Shown here: positions 8,084-14,407 of the stretch, one piece after another | Layout: each line of letters begins with the position of its first letter | Position numbering within the stretch: position 1 is the stretch's first letter | Source: Micavibrio sp. UBA6212 | GTDB lineage: Bacteria; Pseudomonadota; Alphaproteobacteria; Micavibrionales; Micavibrionaceae | Assembly: GCA_002421905.1 (NCBI GenBank) | Contig: DISK01000003.1 | Location: 1-64,000, forward strand | Reading direction: 5' to 3' | Length of the DNA stretch: 64,000 nucleotides | Position numbers and translations under genes: made by a program | The notes under the pieces: model-generated | What the model was told of the DNA's origin: nothing | The model's database searches: none | The model's input: only the letters and a program-made list of their open reading frames with translations

Positions 8084-8570
8084 TATTATAGGCCTCCTCA
8101 AAATTGATAAATTTGTAACTGTTGCCATCAGATTTGACAGAGCCTGCAAAAATGACGTAGCCGCCTGTACTTCTTATGTCCCAGCCTTGGCCAATTTTAC
8201 TTGCACTGTTCCTAATATTGATTCCTTCAGGTGCTGGAAAGAATAGGTGAAGGCCTTTGGAACCAGTTTCCGTGCAAAAAGCAGGATTGAACTTTTTGCC
8301 GTGAAGATTTTCAAAAGCTTTTAGTTTCTGGAATGCGGATTCGCCCCCTTTGACATCGATGTCGATCGCAACCCAACCTGATTGAATACCGGTAACAGCT
8401 CCTATCATTGCGTTTGGGAATTGTATCCAGAATTTCTTGATTTGTTCTGGATCTCGTGTCGCCACATTGGGCCAGTCTTTGACAAGAGGTCTTTTAGTTG
8501 TTGGGTCTGCTGGAAATACAGGAAAACCCATTTCTGAAGCTTCTAATGCAGCTTTTAGAATATTAGTCAT
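8076..8570 (-). CDS. Stand-alone Prim-Pol (bifunctional DNA primase/polymerase) domain protein
   Basis: A 164-residue protein that is essentially one Prim-Pol domain, an archaeo-eukaryotic-type primase fold. Visible family signatures are GFPVFPADPTTKRPLVKDW, the ATRDPEQI helix, the metal-binding WVAIDIDV (Asp70, Asp72), the GSKGLHLFF strand with His108, and GWDIRSTGGYVIFAGS (Asp131). It would make primers or copy DNA for element replication. In most relatives this domain is fused to the helicase; here it is separate and shorter. AGGAG precedes the ATG, and a TATATTTCAAATATA palindrome lies 55 bp upstream. Confidence 0.9.
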   Translation of the reverse strand: MTNILKAALEASEMGFPVFPADPTTKRPLVKDWPNVATRDPEQIKKFWIQFPNAMIGAVTGIQSGWVAIDIDVKGGESAFQKLKAFENLHGKKFNPAFCTETGSKGLHLFFPAPEGINIRNSASKIGQGWDIRSTGGYVIFAGSVKSDGNSYKFINFEEAYNNA

Positions 8571-8623
8571 TTTTATTACTCCTATGCTTTTTAATAAATA
8601 AGCAACTCACAACGAGTGCTGTA

Positions 8624-8638
8624 TATATTTCAAATATA
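8624..8638. promoter_or_regulatory. 15-bp palindrome upstream of Prim-Pol
   Basis: TATATTTCAAATATA is a perfect palindrome around a central C, 54-68 bp upstream of the Prim-Pol start on the minus strand. It lies where a promoter for the replication operon is expected. An operator is plausible, but AT-rich palindromes also arise by chance. Confidence 0.4.
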
Positions 8639-8695
8639 CGACTCACTGGTAGAACAGAGCACAGGGTTGATGGAGGGTTCCAGCGACCCCAGTTT

Positions 8696-9433
8696 TTAAT
8701 CCATAAATTGCCTGTAATTGTTTTTTGCTATCTTACTTATTTGCTTCATTGTTTCGTCCCATTTTTGAACAGAACCTTGAGAAGCGGCAGGAAAGATCTT
8801 AAGTGCGGCATCTGCTCTTTTTATACCAGCAGTCTTTGCATCAAGGCATTGCAGATAAATAATCCAGAGTTTTTGATCTTTAAGGCTAACCTTTTCTGAT
8901 CTAAAGGTGACCAGATCTGGCCGATCTGTGCGTAATTGGGTTTGAAGATCTAGTGCCTCTTTATAAATTTTATTGATTTGAGCTGTTATGGGTTTCTTCA
9001 AATCAATAATGAAAGTCACAGTATGCTCATCGGCGGCGACAGATAAGCTATCGGGAGATTCTTTTTGGTCAAACTCTCCAACATGATGCGACTTTATAAA
9101 ATAAAAATTTTCAGGATTTAACTTTTTAGTCTCAGGACTTTGATAATACCTTAATCCCCACTTCATAGCTCCATTAGATGGAATGATGAATGTGTCGATA
9201 TTGCTAGGATCAATTAAATTTATGCCACAAGGAGGGCTAGTAGAATATTGAGACACATCTGGGGCAAGTAGGTAGGGCATCAGAACTTGGTTAGTGGGCG
9301 TTTTTTTAAACTTCTCAAATGCCTTGTTCCATTCGTTTTTATATCGAGAATTTCGTCTAATAAATTCCCATCCCCACTCTCTGACAGAATGATTATTGGT
9401 ATAACTATATGATTTTAAATTATCCCATTGCAT
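8696..9433 (-). CDS. DUF6499-like regulator (transcriptional-regulator-type protein)
   Basis: A protein of about 245 residues. The N-terminal segment WDNLKSYSY...VREWGWEFIRRN followed by SRYKNEW matches the short alphaproteobacterial domain (DUF6499-like, WEFLRRNP..Y) found at the start of many mobile-element regulators. The central and C-terminal parts (ADEHTVTFIIDLKKPI; a DAKTAGIKRADAALKIFP segment resembling DUF2285) fit the same class. The ATG at 9433 has AGG at a good spacing and puts the domain at the very N-terminus; a GTG at 9490 would add 19 residues. As first gene of the minus-strand run next to the right arm-type site, it is a likely master regulator of the element. DNA binding is inferred. 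Confidence 0.7.
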   Translation of the reverse strand: MQWDNLKSYSYTNNHSVREWGWEFIRRNSRYKNEWNKAFEKFKKTPTNQVLMPYLLAPDVSQYSTSPPCGINLIDPSNIDTFIIPSNGAMKWGLRYYQSPETKKLNPENFYFIKSHHVGEFDQKESPDSLSVAADEHTVTFIIDLKKPITAQINKIYKEALDLQTQLRTDRPDLVTFRSEKVSLKDQKLWIIYLQCLDAKTAGIKRADAALKIFPAASQGSVQKWDETMKQISKIAKNNYRQFMD

Positions 9434-9554
9434 ATTTATGCCTATTTCTTTGATTGTTCCTAAAGTTAGAATGAAACCTTTTTCTGTCACTCTCTCGTCA
9501 GATTTATAACTTAAAAAACTAGAAAAATCCTTGTTATCTCTTTATCGCTATTAG

Positions 9555-9573
9555 TTGCTGCAAATCTGCTGCA
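9555..9573. repeat. Putative integrase arm-type site, right
   Basis: Second copy of TTGCTGCAAATCTGCTGCA, in the same orientation as 958-976 and 98 bp before the right tRNA-Arg. See the left copy for the reasoning. Confidence 0.6.
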
Positions 9574-9670
9574 CTTTGCTACAAAAAACCTTGGTGTAGG
9601 GGAAAAGCTATGATAGCGTCATATTGTGAAACAGGTTGATTTCATTGGTTTTTTGATAGCTTTTTCTTGT

Positions 9671-9750
9671 TGCGCCCGTAGCTCAGCTGGATAGAGCGTT
9701 GCCCTCCGAAGGCAAAGGCCGGACGTTCGAATCGTCTCGGGCGCGCCATT
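9671..9750. repeat. Right attachment-site repeat (attR)
   Basis: Right copy of the 80-bp direct repeat, identical to 809-888. It holds a whole tRNA-Arg gene and marks the right end of the element. Chromosomal intergenic repeats begin immediately after it. Confidence 0.85.
9672..9748 (+). tRNA. tRNA-Arg (anticodon CCG), right copy
   Basis: Identical in all 77 bases, including the encoded CCA, to the copy at 810-886, so it should fold and function. Integration into a tRNA gene usually leaves only a 3' fragment at one end; here both ends have a complete gene. Its upstream sequence is element DNA, so its promoter differs from that of the left copy. Confidence 0.95.
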
Positions 9751-9799
9751 TTTCAAATGGCGAGAACGGCGATAAGAACGATACGTTCGACGACAAGCC
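9739..9799. repeat. 61-bp direct repeat, copy 1
   Basis: This 61-bp sequence is repeated exactly at 9900-9960, a period of 161 bp. It begins with the last bases of the tRNA (GGGCGCGCCA), followed by a hairpin CGCCATTT-TTC-AAATGGCG and then a GAACGGCGATAAGAACG stretch. The second copy therefore starts with a pseudo tRNA 3' end. Confidence 0.9.
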
Positions 9800-9899
9800 A
9801 CGAAGTGGCGTAGGCGCGGGAAGCGTAGCGAACCCAATCGTCTCGAATGCTTGGTTGCCAGTGTCCGCCCTCGGTTTTTTTATTATCGCTTCGCTCTAG

Positions 9900-9960
9900 G
9901 GGCGCGCCATTTTTCAAATGGCGAGAACGGCGATAAGAACGATACGTTCGACGACAAGCC
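9900..9960. repeat. 61-bp direct repeat, copy 2
   Basis: Exact second copy of 9739-9799. The 100 bp between the copies (9800-9899) hold small palindromes such as CCACGAAGTGG and no gene. The arrangement suggests a mobile intergenic repeat or a tandem duplication next to the tRNA hot spot. Confidence 0.9.
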
Positions 9961-9984
9961 TCAACCGCCCCATCATTTTGATAT

Positions 9985-10668
9985 CTAGATGCTATAAGTT
10001 CTCTCGGGCCTGCGCGGTATTTGTACCGGCGAGCGAGGCAGAAGGGGCGCAGATTCTTTTGTTGCCGATTCTTTTTCTGCCGGAGCCTTTGGCATGGCGT
10101 GTGTCTTATAATAGTCATAGAGTTTTTCTATGCGTTGGCTTAGTCGTGCAGCTTCACTAAAATCAAGAGGCAAATTATAGTGTCTCGAGAATTTTATCGC
10201 TGTCTCAACGCAATATTTTGCAGGGCCATAAGCTGTGGTGTGGGAAAAGTTTAAAGCCTGAGTTGGATCATGGATGTTTGAACTTAAGATATTATAACAG
10301 GGTGTGTGGTAACCTTTAACGGTTAGAATATCTTGATATTGATCCGGTGTTTCTGGGGATATTTTAAGAGCCCATCTTTTGACCATATCGGGATAATATC
10401 CTGCTTCTGCAGCAAGGCCGACGGCAGGAAATAAGCTGGCATGAAAACTTTCCGCCAATTTCCAGCTTTGACCTGAAATTTCCTGAACGCATTGTTTGTT
10501 GCCTGCAAAAGTTTTCAGATTTTCCGGAGAGCAGAACTTGTCCAAAGCCGCATTGGCCTGTTCCGGTGTCTGGTAGTCAGGTTCTGTTGTGGCGTGCGCC
10601 TGCCCGCTTAGGGTTAGTGCTAAAGCTCCCGCGCCCAACAAGGCTCCCCAATGTGATTTTTTGTTCAT
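9985..10668 (-). CDS. Secreted protein of unknown function
   Basis: A 227-residue protein with a Sec signal peptide (LLGAGALALTLSGQAHA, cleavage expected after AHA). The mature part has several cysteines (FCSPEN, KQCVQE, TPCYNI, KYCVET), so one or two disulfides are likely in the periplasm. A helical middle is followed by a Pro/Arg/Lys-rich tail of about 40 residues that looks disordered. GGGAG lies just upstream of the ATG. It is the first chromosomal gene after the integrated element. I do not recognise the family. Confidence 0.75.
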   Translation of the reverse strand: MNKKSHWGALLGAGALALTLSGQAHATTEPDYQTPEQANAALDKFCSPENLKTFAGNKQCVQEISGQSWKLAESFHASLFPAVGLAAEAGYYPDMVKRWALKISPETPDQYQDILTVKGYHTPCYNILSSNIHDPTQALNFSHTTAYGPAKYCVETAIKFSRHYNLPLDFSEAARLSQRIEKLYDYYKTHAMPKAPAEKESATKESAPLLPRSPVQIPRRPERTYSI

Positions 10669-10767
10669 GTCAGCTCCCGTTCTTATAGTTATATTCTTTG
10701 TTTTACCTCATTAGCATATAAATATTACGTTATGCAAATGCTTACTTATTTTTTCATTAGAAAAAGA

Positions 10768-10793
10768 AAGGGCCCCATAGAGGGGGGCCTTTT
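10768..10793 (-). terminator. Rho-independent terminator of the Hsp20 gene
   Basis: AAAGGGCCCC and GGGGGGCCTTT form a GC-rich stem. Read on the minus strand it is followed by TTTCTTTTTC. It lies about 25 bp after the Hsp20 stop codon. Confidence 0.8.
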
Positions 10794-10815
10794 CTTCCAG
10801 TTTTTTAAGGGGCTG

Positions 10816-11319
10816 TTAAGCCACTTTTTTGATCTGGAGTTTTTCAGGTTTTAGCATGGCCTCGGCTTTTTTGGGAATGTCGATGGTCAAGACTCCATTC
10901 CTGAAGCTGGCCTCTGCCTTTTTATAATCTGCGGCTTCCGGCAGCGCGACCGAGCGGAAGAAAGACCCGTAGGAAATTTCCTGATGAAGATAATTTTCGT
11001 CTTCCTCTTTTTTCTCGTCTTCCTTTTCGCCTTTGACGGTCAGGCAGGCTGATGTGATTTCAACATCCAGATCATCAGGATTCATGCCAGCGACTTCCAT
11101 TCTGACTTTATAGCCAGATGCGGTTTCGGTCATATTCAGAGATGGTGCAGCAGGTGTGTTCTTGTCCCAATCGGTCAAGCGAACCTGTGCTCCGGAGTAG
11201 AAATGATCGAACAGCCTATTCATATCTTCCTGCAATGACGCAAGAGACTGGCCAATTGCACCTTGGCGGATTGAAATGTCAGTCGGGCGATCCCAACGAA
11301 TTAAATCACGGATGGACAT
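10816..11319 (-). CDS. Small heat-shock protein, Hsp20/alpha-crystallin family
   Basis: A 167-residue ATP-independent holdase that binds unfolding proteins and forms oligomers in the cytoplasm. Residues about 58-155 are the alpha-crystallin domain: NMTETASGYKVRMEVAGMNP, LTVKGEKEDE, and the hallmark NGVLTIDIPKK at the end. The C-terminal KLQIKK supplies the usual I/L-x-I/L-type oligomer contact. The N-terminal helix region LASLQEDMNRLFDHFYSG is also typical. A near-perfect ribosome-binding site AAGGAGGTGA precedes the ATG. Monocistronic, with its own terminator. No RNA-thermometer structure was evident. Confidence 0.95.
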   Translation of the reverse strand: MSIRDLIRWDRPTDISIRQGAIGQSLASLQEDMNRLFDHFYSGAQVRLTDWDKNTPAAPSLNMTETASGYKVRMEVAGMNPDDLDVEITSACLTVKGEKEDEKKEEDENYLHQEISYGSFFRSVALPEAADYKKAEASFRNGVLTIDIPKKAEAMLKPEKLQIKKVA

Positions 11320-11430
11320 AGTGTTTTCACCTCCTTCCTTGCATGATTGATTTAGATGTTTTCTTGTGAAAGAAAAGTCTCTGATTTTCAGAAATTCTGT
11401 GTCGGGATGACGCAGTTGATCTGATTATAA

Positions 11431-11456
11431 AAAAGCCCCCGAAATCGGGGGCTTTT
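11431..11456 (-). terminator. Rho-independent terminator of typA
   Basis: AAAAGCCCCCGA and TCGGGGGCTTTT form a perfect stem; on the minus strand a run of T follows. It lies 20 bp downstream of the typA stop. Confidence 0.9.
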
Positions 11457-11476
11457 TGCATTCTATGACCAACTGA

Positions 11477-13312
11477 TTAGCTGGCGATTTTACCAGCAGA
11501 TTTTTTCGCTTTTTCGCGTTCGTTTGGTGTCAAATAGCGTTTGCGCAAACGGATGGTTTTTGGTGTGATTTCCACCAACTCGTCGTCATTGATGTAAGAC
11601 ATCATGGATTCAAGAGTTAATTTACGCGGTGTCACCAGAGTACACGCTTCGTCCGTACCGGAGGAGCGAACGTTGGTTAACTGTTTGGTGCGGGTGACGT
11701 TGATATCAAGGTCGGTATCGCGGGAATTTTCGCCCACAATCATGCCTTGGTACACGTCATCGTTATGGGTGATGAACATTGTTCCACGGTCTTGCAGTTT
11801 CCAAATCGCGTAAGCAACGGCTTTGCCTGTTTCGGTTGAAATCAAAGCACCGTTGCGGCGGCCTGTGATGTCGCCTTTATAGGGGCCGTATTCTTTGAAC
11901 AAACGGTTCAGAACACCTGTTCCGCGTGTATCGGTCAGGAACTGGCTTTGATAACCGATCATGCCGCGTGATGGACACGAGAAAATGATACGGGTCTTGC
12001 CATGGCCTGCCGGACGCATATCAACAAGGTCGGCTTTGCGTTCGGTCAGTTTTTCAACAACAGCACCGGTATATTCATCATCAATATCGACAATGATCTC
12101 TTCGTATGGCTCGATGACTTGACCATTTTCATCCTGTTTTAAGAGAACGCGCGGACGAGAGACAGAGAGTTCGAAGCCCTCACGACGCATGGTCTCGAGC
12201 AGAACACCGATCTGGAGTTCCCCACGACCTGCGAGTTCGAATGAGTCACGGTCTTCAGATTCAGTTACGCGGATCGCGACGTTGGTTTCGCCTTCAGTCA
12301 TCAAGCGATCGCGGATCATGTTGGAGGTCAGTTTTTTACCTTCTTTCCCAGCCAATGGAGAGTCATTGACGGTAATGGTAACCGCCATGGTTGGTGGGTC
12401 GATTGGTGTTGCTGGAACAGGCTCGGTCACAGACACGTCACAAATTGTGTCCGCCACGGATGCTTCGGCCATACCCGCGATACAGATAATGTCACCACAT
12501 TGAACGGTTTCGGCTGGGATCTTGTTGATGCCAGCAAAGGTCAACAGTTTTGACAGACGGAATTGTTCAACAGTTTTTCCGTCAAGGCTCATCGCTTTGA
12601 CAGGCATATTGATTTTTGCCGTTCCGGAGACAACGCGACCAACCAGAATACGTCCCAGATAGGGGTCGGCGTTCAGGATGGTTGCCAGCATTTTGAATTT
12701 TCCGCCGACTTCAACTTTCGGTGCAGGGACGTGCGCCAAGATCAGATCAAGCATCGGGTGCAGGTTCTCGCGTGGGCCATCCAGATCAGGACAGCACCAG
12801 CCGTCACGACCAGATGCATAGAGAACTGGGAAATCAAGTTGTTCTTCGGTCGCATCCAAAGAGGCAAACAGGTCAAACACTTCATTCAGAACTTCGGTTG
12901 GGCGGGCGTCAGAACGGTCAATCTTGTTGACCACAACGATCGGACGGATACCTTGCGCCAAGGCTTTACCAAGCACGAATTTTGTTTGTGGCAGAGGGCC
13001 TTCAGCCGCATCAATCAAAAGAATAACACCATCAGCCATATTCAAGATACGTTCAACTTCACCACCAAAATCGGCGTGGCCGGGGGTGTCGATGATGTTG
13101 ATCTTTGTGTCTTCCCACAAGATAGAGGTACATTTTGCCAGAATGGTAATTCCGCGCTCTTTTTCCAAGTCGTTGCTGTCCATGACGCGTTCGTCAACGG
13201 ACTGGTTGTCACGGAAGGTGCCAGATTGGCGCAGAATGGAGTCGATCAGGGTGGTTTTTCCGTGGTCAACGTGGGCGATAATGGCGATATTTCTCAAATT
13301 TTGTACAGTCAC
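11477..13312 (-). CDS. typA: Ribosome-associated GTPase TypA/BipA
   Basis: A 611-residue translational GTPase that binds the ribosome and supports 50S assembly and growth at low temperature or under stress. The G domain is clear: P-loop AHVDHGKTTL (13-22), DTPGHADFGGEVERIL (switch II), and NKIDR. EF-G-like domains II, III and V follow, with a TypA-specific C-terminal domain ending KKSAGKIAS. Length is normal. The start is GTG with GGAAAG upstream. It is transcribed alone, with a terminator at 11431-11456. A long plus-strand frame inside it (12563-13429) is a shadow. Confidence 0.97.
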   Translation of the reverse strand: MTVQNLRNIAIIAHVDHGKTTLIDSILRQSGTFRDNQSVDERVMDSNDLEKERGITILAKCTSILWEDTKINIIDTPGHADFGGEVERILNMADGVILLIDAAEGPLPQTKFVLGKALAQGIRPIVVVNKIDRSDARPTEVLNEVFDLFASLDATEEQLDFPVLYASGRDGWCCPDLDGPRENLHPMLDLILAHVPAPKVEVGGKFKMLATILNADPYLGRILVGRVVSGTAKINMPVKAMSLDGKTVEQFRLSKLLTFAGINKIPAETVQCGDIICIAGMAEASVADTICDVSVTEPVPATPIDPPTMAVTITVNDSPLAGKEGKKLTSNMIRDRLMTEGETNVAIRVTESEDRDSFELAGRGELQIGVLLETMRREGFELSVSRPRVLLKQDENGQVIEPYEEIIVDIDDEYTGAVVEKLTERKADLVDMRPAGHGKTRIIFSCPSRGMIGYQSQFLTDTRGTGVLNRLFKEYGPYKGDITGRRNGALISTETGKAVAYAIWKLQDRGTMFITHNDDVYQGMIVGENSRDTDLDINVTRTKQLTNVRSSGTDEACTLVTPRKLTLESMMSYINDDELVEITPKTIRLRKRYLTPNEREKAKKSAGKIAS

Positions 13313-13512
13313 GGGCTTAATCTTTCCTTGGTCTTTCTAATAAATCTTTTGATCGCCGCCTTCCTATCGGAAAATAGTTGGAAAAGCTATAAAAAAGTAG
13401 GTTTTTGCTTATATTTTGGTATCTTTTGAGGAATGCTTATCAATAGTATGAAAAATAAACCCCTCATTTTGTCTGGCTTTCTTTGGTGCGGGGATAAAAT
13501 AGGATCGTTTTT

Positions 13513-13541
13513 TTGACTCTTCGGGTAATTTTATGTATCTT
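13513..13541 (+). promoter_or_regulatory. Sigma70-type promoter of the 37-residue peptide gene
   Basis: TTGACT at 13513-13518 and TATCTT at 13536-13541 are separated by 17 bp. Both are near consensus, and the promoter lies 34 bp upstream of the small gene's ATG. Confidence 0.7.
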
Positions 13542-13574
13542 TAGACGTCAATTTTAACAGAAGAGGAGTGTAAA

Positions 13575-13688
13575 ATGACAAAACTTGATAATAAATTTGC
13601 CAATGCGGTCGAGAATGAAGTTGAAACAAAACAGGACGTAGCAGCCGTTGATGTTGTTGTTGGCCCCGATATTGCGCCCAAGATTTAG
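13575..13688 (+). CDS. 37-residue orphan small protein
   Basis: A short gene with every expression signal in place: promoter (13513-13541), GAGGAG ribosome-binding site 7 bp before the ATG, and a terminator 32 bp after the stop. The product (MTKLDNKFANAV, then a Glu/Lys-rich part and DVVVGPDIAPKI) is acidic and has no signal peptide or membrane helix. It is not a recognisable leader peptide, since no amino-acid-run or attenuator follows before the terminator. It could be a small regulatory protein, a ribosomally made precursor peptide, or the coding part of a dual-function RNA. Function unknown. Confidence 0.65.
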   Translation: MTKLDNKFANAVENEVETKQDVAAVDVVVGPDIAPKI

Positions 13689-13719
13689 TTTTAGCCCGAG
13701 GCTCATAAATATCTCGATT

Positions 13720-13744
13720 GCTGCCCCTTAAGGGCAGCTTTTTT
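13720..13744 (+). terminator. Rho-independent terminator of the small-protein gene
   Basis: GCTGCCCCTTAAGGGCAGC is a perfect palindrome followed by TTTTTT. Confidence 0.9.
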
Positions 13745-13849
13745 GTACCCGACATGTGACATTATGTTTTCCAATAGTCTTTGATTATTATTGGATTATG
13801 GAGTATCACGTCCGCGTAAAGTTAGTTTGCTGCGTTAAGGAGAACTTTT

Positions 13850-14137
13850 ATGATTATTGATGGACGGCGTTTTCCGGATAGTTTGGCTGGTCACTTGAGC
13901 AAAACTTTGGGATTATGTTCCAATTTTCGAAATCAGGCTTGGGGGACGGACACTAACCCGCTATCCAGCCCGTTATTGAGTGAAGATTTTGGAGTGATTG
14001 TTTCTCATTGCGCGGCATTGCAGGATGAAGTGCAGGCACTGGAACAACAAAAAGAGCTTTCTGCGGAGCAGGCATATTTTGTACGCAAGGTTCTGCGTAT
14101 CAGTATTCAAAACGTTTTGCGCTATATCCCTACATAA
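13850..14137 (+). CDS. Conserved-looking small protein of unknown function
   Basis: A 95-residue soluble protein. AAGGAG lies 8 bp upstream of the ATG. The C-terminal half (HCAALQDEVQALEQQKELSA, then EQAYFVRKVLRISIQNVL) looks like two helices, possibly a short coiled coil. No signal peptide. A hairpin at about 14148-14173 (CTTTG-CACTC/GAGTG-CAAAG) may end the transcript. Its relation to the downstream ABC exporter is unclear because a leader and hairpin region lies between. Family not recognised. Confidence 0.65.
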   Translation: MIIDGRRFPDSLAGHLSKTLGLCSNFRNQAWGTDTNPLSSPLLSEDFGVIVSHCAALQDEVQALEQQKELSAEQAYFVRKVLRISIQNVLRYIPT

Positions 14138-14202
14138 TTATATTGCTTTGCACTCAACGAGTGTGGCAAAGTTTATCATAGTATTTTTCAGAGGAAACGA
14201 AC

Positions 14203-14262
14203 ATGCAAAATTTTGCAGGTCTGTATGTCGTCGTTTCCGGATCTAAGGGTCTAATTTTTTAG
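14203..14262 (+). CDS. Possible 19-residue leader peptide upstream of the ABC exporter
   Basis: A very short frame with a plausible ribosome-binding site (AGAGGAAA, 5 bp before the ATG) encoding MQNFAGLYVVVSGSKGLIF. Its end lies inside the hairpin that starts at 14237. Ribosome position on this frame could decide between the alternative hairpins described in the next entry. It may be chance; no conservation data are available. Confidence 0.35.
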   Translation: MQNFAGLYVVVSGSKGLIF

Positions 14263-14320
14263 GACTCTGATCCGGCTGGATTTGAAGTGTGCCGGACTCC
14301 AGAGATTCTATCAGACCCTT
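14237..14320 (+). promoter_or_regulatory. Alternative hairpins in the ABC-exporter leader
   Basis: CCGGATC (14237-14243) pairs with GATCCGG (14269-14275). In conflict with it, AAGGGTCT (14245-14252) can pair with AGACCCTT (14313-14320). Two mutually exclusive helices overlapping a short frame are the layout of a translation-controlled leader. No intrinsic terminator is evident, so control would be at translation or through Rho. Confidence 0.4.
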
Positions 14321-14407
14321 TCCTCTCCTCGTTTTAATCTCATCGAATGGAATGTGTCTTCTGGACTCTCTTATGTCCTCCGGCTTTGTTGAGCAGGAGT
14401 TATAATT

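Larger units (their letters stand above)
810..9748. mobile_element. tRNA-Arg-integrated satellite-like element (about 8.9 kb)
   Basis: The segment is bounded by 80-bp perfect direct repeats (809-888 and 9671-9750) that contain the whole tRNA-Arg gene. The repeat period is 8,862 bp. It carries a tyrosine recombinase at the left end, an AlpA/excisionase-like HTH protein, a P4/D5-family helicase, a Prim-Pol primase and a DUF6499-like regulator. No capsid, terminase, portal or tail gene and no conjugation gene can be recognised. Almost all genes except the integrase are on the minus strand. The content is visibly richer in A+T than the flanking chromosome. This combination fits a phage-satellite or P4-like integrative element, although the cargo (secreted proteins and lipoproteins) is not typical. 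A decayed prophage is the alternative, but the reading frames appear intact. Confidence 0.85.

Noticed and set aside
9619..10160. Several short frames around the right tRNA and the intergenic repeats
   Set aside because: They run through the tRNA gene and palindromic repeats and have no ribosome-binding site.
12563..13429. 288-codon plus-strand frame opposite typA
   Set aside because: Antisense shadow of a well-conserved gene; composition follows the codon pattern of typA and no family is recognisable.
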